The notes beneath the pieces were generated by a model. That model saw nothing but the letters and a program-made list of their open reading frames with translations, did no database searches and was not told the origin of the DNA. A program made the position numbers and the translations under genes. Of a stretch of DNA of 64,000 bases, positions 59,656 through 64,000 are shown one piece after another. The stretch is from Iris pallida. Its lineage: Eukaryota; Streptophyta; Magnoliopsida; Asparagales; Iridaceae. How positions within the stretch are numbered: the stretch's first letter is position 1; the number at the start of each line of letters is the position of its first letter. The stretch lies in contig JANAVB010015600.1 in the NCBI GenBank assembly GCA_029216955.1, positions 33,098,459-33,162,458 on the forward strand, given 5' to 3'.

Positions 59656-61150
59656 TCAGAAATTTAAACATACATTCGAAGTGGATTCCTCAGAAACTAT
59701 AGGTGATCCAGAGAATTTTTTCATGATTTCCTGGACAGCAGCCTGCACCCGAGCATCAACACGAGCATCAAATGTATCTTCCATGTGAGCCACCCTACGC
59801 GTAAGCTCATCACGTTCTTTAGTGAGTTGTTCCTCACGCTCTTGAAAGCTTCTCTTTGTTCCAGTGGTAGCCCCCTTCAGACCACAACCATAGCCTTTAG
59901 CATGGCCTGACCTTTGACCAACAACTCGCCTAAAAGCTTCACTTGGAGTAAGATGCTCAGGGGTATCTCCGAAAGCCGATGGTTGTGGCTGACTAAGCAA
60001 ATCAACCATTTCATCCTACATGTTAAGAATTAAATGGATTAGTATATAACAAACAATACATGAGATTAAAATAAATAGATAGTGGCAATTATCACATGAA
60101 TATTTTTTGATCTCTCATCAGCCCATGTCCCATTTGGTCTTTGATGAGTCATTCGCCATAATTCTGGTTCATCGGGCTTCTCTCCCGTTTCGGTATTCCG
60201 CTGGCAATAGAAGAACACTTAGTATCACAAAATAATTATATATACATATATAATTTATAACATATCAATGAACTCACTGCAGCATATATAATGGACTGAA
60301 ATGACTTGCGCCCTGTTACTTGTGTTACTCCTTCACGTTCTCGACTTTTTTTGTTCTTCTCTGAGATTTTCTGTTTTACAAAAGAATTTATCTTTTATTC
60401 TATATACAAATAAAGCTAATATATAATTTTTCATATAATTTTACGTTGTAATTGTCACTTCCAAAATATGTTACTAGTGTTTCCCAATCTGTCGTGCTCA
60501 CACCTTCAGGGGCATGTAGAAGCCTATCTGCATCGGTCTCATATTGTAGGTAGTGTTTATGGTATAGCAAATGACGCCATTCTCTATACATCATATTTGC
60601 TTGTTTAAGAACACAAGCCTTCCTCTCAGGAATATCATCAAATTCAAATTTCGACTATAAATACAATTATTATCAGTAACACAAAAAAAATAAAAGAAAT
60701 TAAAAATAATTAATACATTTGAATTGAATTCTATACCTGCATGCATTTGTATATTTTGTCCTTGACCTCATTATCTATCTCCTTCCATTTAGTCACACCT
60801 TGTGGAAAGCTATCAGTCTTACCTAGTGGAGCATTATGCTTGACAACATAACTTAACTCAGATGCAAACATTGTAGCATTTTTACATACTGGGACTCTTG
60901 CTTCAATTGGTATATTAAGTGGCAGCTTTCGGTTTTCAATAGCACGTCGTACATTTGCTAGCCTTATACCTCTTGACTTTCCTCGAACCCATTTTTTAGT
61001 TCCAATATTAACTTCAAAGAATTTGAATGTTAGTCAATCATTATAATCAAACGTATCATATAGTAAGTCATGTTTTATATAAAAAAAAATACTTGTTCCA
61101 GTATCTTCATTAGGTGTAATATTTTCCTCCGATTGTTGATTCGAAACCAT
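59656..61150 (-). CDS. CACTA Transposase_24-type protein (six exons, intact model)
   Basis: My splice model has exons 61150-61093, 61011-60737, 60654-60445, 60370-60278, 60200-60096 and 60015-59656. All introns are GT-AG and the total is 1101 nt (366 residues plus stop), open throughout. Family motifs of Transposase_24 (PF03004, plant Ptta/En/Spm) are visible: KKWVRGKSRGIRLANV, YREWRHLLYHKHY, TTDWETLVTYFGS, a basic NKKSRE region, and WRMTHQRPNGTWADE. A coiled coil (REEQLTKERDELTRRVAHME) near the C terminus follows. This is likely the TnpA-like, DNA-binding accessory of the element rather than the catalytic transposase, which is not in the window. No stop or frameshift is seen, unlike all other genes here. 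The first exon is short and least certain. Confidence 0.75.
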
Positions 61151-61740
61151 ATCCTAAAAAGGTATATATAAAAGCCTGCCTTCAAGCCAAAATTATAAAT
61201 GCCCACATTTATCAAATATTCTAAAAAGAGTAACAATACTAGCATAACAAGCAATAAGAATAGGCAAGTTCACTAATTCTCTGCATAAAATGCCAAAAAA
61301 CTCAAGAGTAGTCTAACAAGGACAAGTAGAAACATCAACAAAGATAAAGCAAATGCAATAATCAATGCTTGTGTAGACAGATTTCAGGTTATAGTAGCAG
61401 ATTATAAGATTGCAGGTTATAAGAGTTATCTAACATTGGGATCCACATTTTATAAGATTGCAAGTTATAGTAGCAGATTTCATTATATTGTCAAAATAAG
61501 GAAACTCATACCAATTAAGTTCTTCCTTATCACATATTTTATAAGAGAAAATCGCATACTTTGGCTCAGAAGAACATAGGAAGTTTGATTACCTCTAGGT
61601 TTTGCTTTGAGCACCAATTGTTTGTTTAAATGATGAATCCAGGTTAAATCAAGGATCGAGACATGACTTCTTGTCCAGATCTGTGGAGAATCTTCGACTC
61701 ATATCAGGTAATTCGCTCGACAAGTAGATGTGGACAAGAA
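61151..61740. other. CACTA sequence upstream of the transposase gene, no gene
   Basis: A/T-rich, with near-repeats of TTATAAGATTGCAGGTTATA/TTATAGTAGCAGATT at 61390-61480. It may contain the promoter of the Transposase_24 gene, but no convincing TATA box was picked. Confidence 0.4.
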
Positions 61741-61750
61741 GTCATTTTTC

Positions 61751-61845
61751 AGGTTATTTAGAAAAGAAAAATGGTTCACTAAAAATGAGACCAAAAATAA
61801 TAAAGAACCATTTTTAGTGAACCATTTTTCTTTTCTAAATAACCT
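61751..61845. repeat. Perfect 37-nt inverted repeat with 21-nt loop
   Basis: Left arm 61751-61787 (AGGTTATTTAGAAAAGAAAA…) and right arm 61809-61845 are exact reverse complements. The right arm and downstream bases recur in direct orientation at about 62133-62225. Confidence 0.9.
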
Positions 61846-61865
61846 GAGTATTACAAGTAGATGCT

Positions 61866-62230
61866 TGGCTTTGAGACTGGGCATTCAGAGCCAATCACAG
61901 GTTAAACTGGACATAATAACCATTTTTCAGAGCCAATCTCAGGTTTAACCATTTTTCAGTGAATCATTCAGAGCCAATCATATCAGGTTTAACCTGTGAT
62001 TGGCTCGATTCGCTTGAGACTGGACATTCAGAGCCAATCTCAGGTTTAACCATTTTTCTTTTCTAAATAACCATTTTTTTTCTAAATAACCTGTGATTGG
62101 TCTCGTTTAGTAAGGGACTCTCAGGTTTAACACCAAAAATAATAAAGAACCATTTTTAGTGAACCATTTTTCTTTTCTAAATAACCTGAGTATTATAAGT
62201 AGATGCTTGGCTTTGAGACTGGACAAGGGC
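61866..62230. repeat. Scrambled short direct repeats in CACTA
   Basis: Words CATTCAGAGCCAATC and AGGTTTAACCATTTTTC recur near 61884, 61927, 61940, 61966 and 62025-62055. A segment of about 95 bp from the hairpin is duplicated at 62133-62225. No gene. Confidence 0.7.
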
Positions 62231-62940
62231 TAGTGAGAGGAATAAGCCAGGTTATTGCTTAGGATAATTTAGATGTTAGTTCAGTTCTTTTGATGTTAGA
62301 TGTTTCGTTCAGTTAATTGATTGTTGGGTAACTATCTTAGATGTCAGTTCAGTTGCATAGACATCCAAACTACAGGTTGAGACTTGATGTGTGAAGGATA
62401 TCCTGGTACTCAGTCATGCTCTGAAGGGAGTCTGATCTGAGATAACTCGAAAACTCTTAACAGACTTAGAGAACAAATTTTCATTCACCTGGTTTATAAT
62501 GATCCTTCAAACTGAACCTAGCTGGGTTTTGACCTTCATGAAGGAACTGTTTTAAGAGGAATTGCAGTGAAGTACTTGGGACAGTCCTTGGGTTAGATTG
62601 ATTTTCTAATAGAAAGTTTAGACCTTGTTCTACCCGCCCATGGTTTAATGGTATCAATAGTTGATCTTTTTATTTTAGACCCTTATAATGATTCTGTGTT
62701 TATGAATAATAGAGACGTTTTGTTTACAACTTTAACATTATAAACATTTTTATAGTAGTTTAGTTACAGTTGAGGGTAGTTGTTTTAACTGAGGCAAAGT
62801 TAAACTTATTTACCCTTTTCATGTTCAATAGTAAAACTTTTGTAAAATAACATGTTTTGTCTCAAATACAAGGATGGTCAATATAACTTGTTTAGAACTT
62901 AATCAACTTGTAAAAATTATTTCATAACAGGTTATTTTAC
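62231..62940. other. CACTA interior, no gene seen
   Basis: A/T-rich sequence without ORF, recognised motif or obvious repeat. Confidence 0.4.
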
Positions 62941-62955
62941 AAAAGAAAAGAGGAA

Positions 62956-63434
62956 AGAGCATACATTGGACTAAAGAGTAAACATTGCTGGAATGTTATT
63001 AATTCTACAAGAGAGAAGAGCATACATTGGACAGACAAATAATTATATACATTGCTGGAATGTTATTAATTCTGTCAAATGGGTTAGCCTGGGAGACTCT
63101 TAACAAGTCCAATTCTTTAAGATTTGGAAACAAAAATCAACTACAAAGAGTCCAGGTAGGTATTGTGTTGTCAAGAATAAGGAAAAATGCATGGCCAACA
63201 GAAACAAAAATCAACTACAACCTAGAGAATTAATTCAACAGGTTGTAATTGGACTTGTTAATTCTGTTTCCAGGAAACAGGTTGTAATATTAAAGAATTA
63301 CAACTTAAGATTTGGAAACAGGTTGTAATCTTAAAGAATTGGACTTGTTAAGAGTGCAGGAAGAATGAAGAAATCAACTACAAGAATAAAGAAAAGAATC
63401 TGTTTCCAAATCTTAAAGAATTGGACTTGTTAAG
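62956..63434. repeat. Tandem duplication and 34-nt inverted repeat in CACTA
   Basis: A unit of about 61 bp (AGAGCATACATTGGA…ATTGCTGGAATGTTATTAAT) is duplicated at 62956 and 63017. A perfect 34-nt inverted repeat lies at 63099-63132 and 63401-63434 (CTTAACAAGTCCAATTCTTT…), with a further partial copy at 63307-63352. Confidence 0.8.
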
Positions 63435-64000
63435 AATATGGACAAGAATAAGGAAAAATGCTAGTCACACAAAGAACAAATGGAAACAGAAATCAACTAC
63501 AACCTTTCCTGGGAATGAAAGGTAACCAAGAGTGCAGGTAGGTATTCAATTTCCAAGTCACTAGTGTATCACCATTACCAGCAAAACTTATGTGACTCAA
63601 AGCAATAAATTCCTTGAATTGTCCAGGCAGCTGGGAGAAAAACATATCACGCCCAAAAATAGGAGAGTACAACACTATGATATTGCAGCAGTCCAGTAGG
63701 GGAATGGGGGGAAATAGGACTTAGTGCACAGTCCAGTAGGGGTATTAAGCAGTGGCTTCATAGCAGTGAGGGAATGATACTCAATTGTATGTTGGCACAC
63801 TTGTCAGGGTTTATATTGCAGTAGGGCAGGTGCAGCAATGTGCTGTTTGAAATAGCAGTAGTAGTAGGAATATAGGAGGGTGTAACAGTGCATTGGACAG
63901 GGCCTACCCCTAGTGTTCAGGTGAAGGGAAGTGATGTTGGCCTAGGCAATAGTAGGGGCTTGATTTGAGTATCAGTAAACTGATTATAATGAGGGACTGA
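63435..64000. other. CACTA interior to window end, no gene seen
   Basis: G-rich short repeats (CACAGTCCAGTAGGGG at about 63681? and 63728; GTAGGGG words to 63960) occur in otherwise unremarkable sequence. The 60-codon minus-strand ORF at 63493-63675 has no recognised feature. Confidence 0.35.

Larger units (their letters stand above)
29973..64000 (+). mobile_element. Tekay/Del-like chromovirus, interrupted by LARD-A, LARD-B and CACTA
   Basis: The 5' LTR starts TGTCACC at 29973 and its partner starts TGTCACC at 47423. Removing LARD-A, the 5' LTR is 29973-32095 plus 41927-42400, about 2.6 kb. The interior (42401-47422) holds gag, protease, RT, RNase H, integrase and a C-terminal chromodomain-like part, which places it among Tekay/Del chromoviruses. 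The 3' LTR is 47423-47791 plus 56826-58138, then it is broken by a CACTA element that runs off the window. Many stops show it is dead. It sits in the Tat element. Confidence 0.85.
58139..64000 (-). mobile_element. CACTA (En/Spm) DNA transposon, running off the window
   Basis: It starts CACTACTAGAAAT, a classic CACTA terminal repeat, exactly where homology to the Tekay LTR stops. Subterminal motif pairs, a Transposase_24 gene on the minus strand and locally repetitive sequence follow. The other end and any TNP2-type transposase lie beyond 64000. If transcription runs toward the 3' end as in En/Spm, 58139 is the 3' end of the element. Confidence 0.82.

Overview
The window is transposon-only DNA of an angiosperm nuclear genome. 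Evidence for a plant: Ty3/gypsy elements of the Tekay/Del and Tat/Ogre types, a plant mobile domain (PMD) ORF, a CACTA element with a Transposase_24 gene, spliceosomal GT-AG introns and strong A/T microsatellites. I found no host gene, rRNA, tRNA gene or CRISPR array. Almost all open frames are decayed; the one clean gene model is the CACTA Transposase_24 gene (six exons, minus strand, 61150 to 59656).

Layout, left to right. (1) 1-7705: a minus-strand non-coding LTR element (LARD-C, large retrotransposon derivative), its 3' LTR cut by the window edge. (2) 7706-9750 or further: the end of an LTR, a primer-binding site (PBS) and perhaps a gag start of a plus-strand element (D). (3) about 10.2/11.4 kb to 29972, minus strand: a Tat/Ogre-type Ty3 element, with integrase, double RNase H, RT, protease and two G-patch-like modules. 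Downstream of pol it has a tandem array and an antisense, intron-containing PMD ORF (11529-16369, plus strand). Its 5' part would lie beyond the right window edge. (4) 21762-29066: a non-coding LTR element (E) inserted in the Tat protease region, flanked by GTAGA/GTAAA. (5) 29973 to beyond 64000: a Tekay-like chromovirus inserted in the Tat pre-protease region. Its coding part is 42637-47256.

The Tekay LTRs were themselves hit. LARD-A (32096-41921, target-site duplication GATGG) sits in the 5' LTR. LARD-B (47792-56820, duplication GTTCT/GTTCC) sits in the 3' LTR. A CACTA element starting at 58139 also sits in the 3' LTR and runs off the window. The relative order is therefore Tat, then E and Tekay, then LARD-A, LARD-B and CACTA.

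The main discovery candidates are these. Five LTR elements of different sizes carry the same PBS, TGGTGGYCCATGCAGGTC, 8-9 nt inside the LTR. From memory it matches the 3' end of plant tRNA-Ile(AAU) rather than the usual initiator tRNA-Met. The three LARDs share a conserved non-coding internal domain and could be non-autonomous partners of the Tekay-like element. The LTRs of LARD-A and LARD-C share an open frame of about 100 codons without frame-breaking indels. Palindromic ACGT-containing modules occur both in the Tat antisense gene region and in the Tekay LTR.
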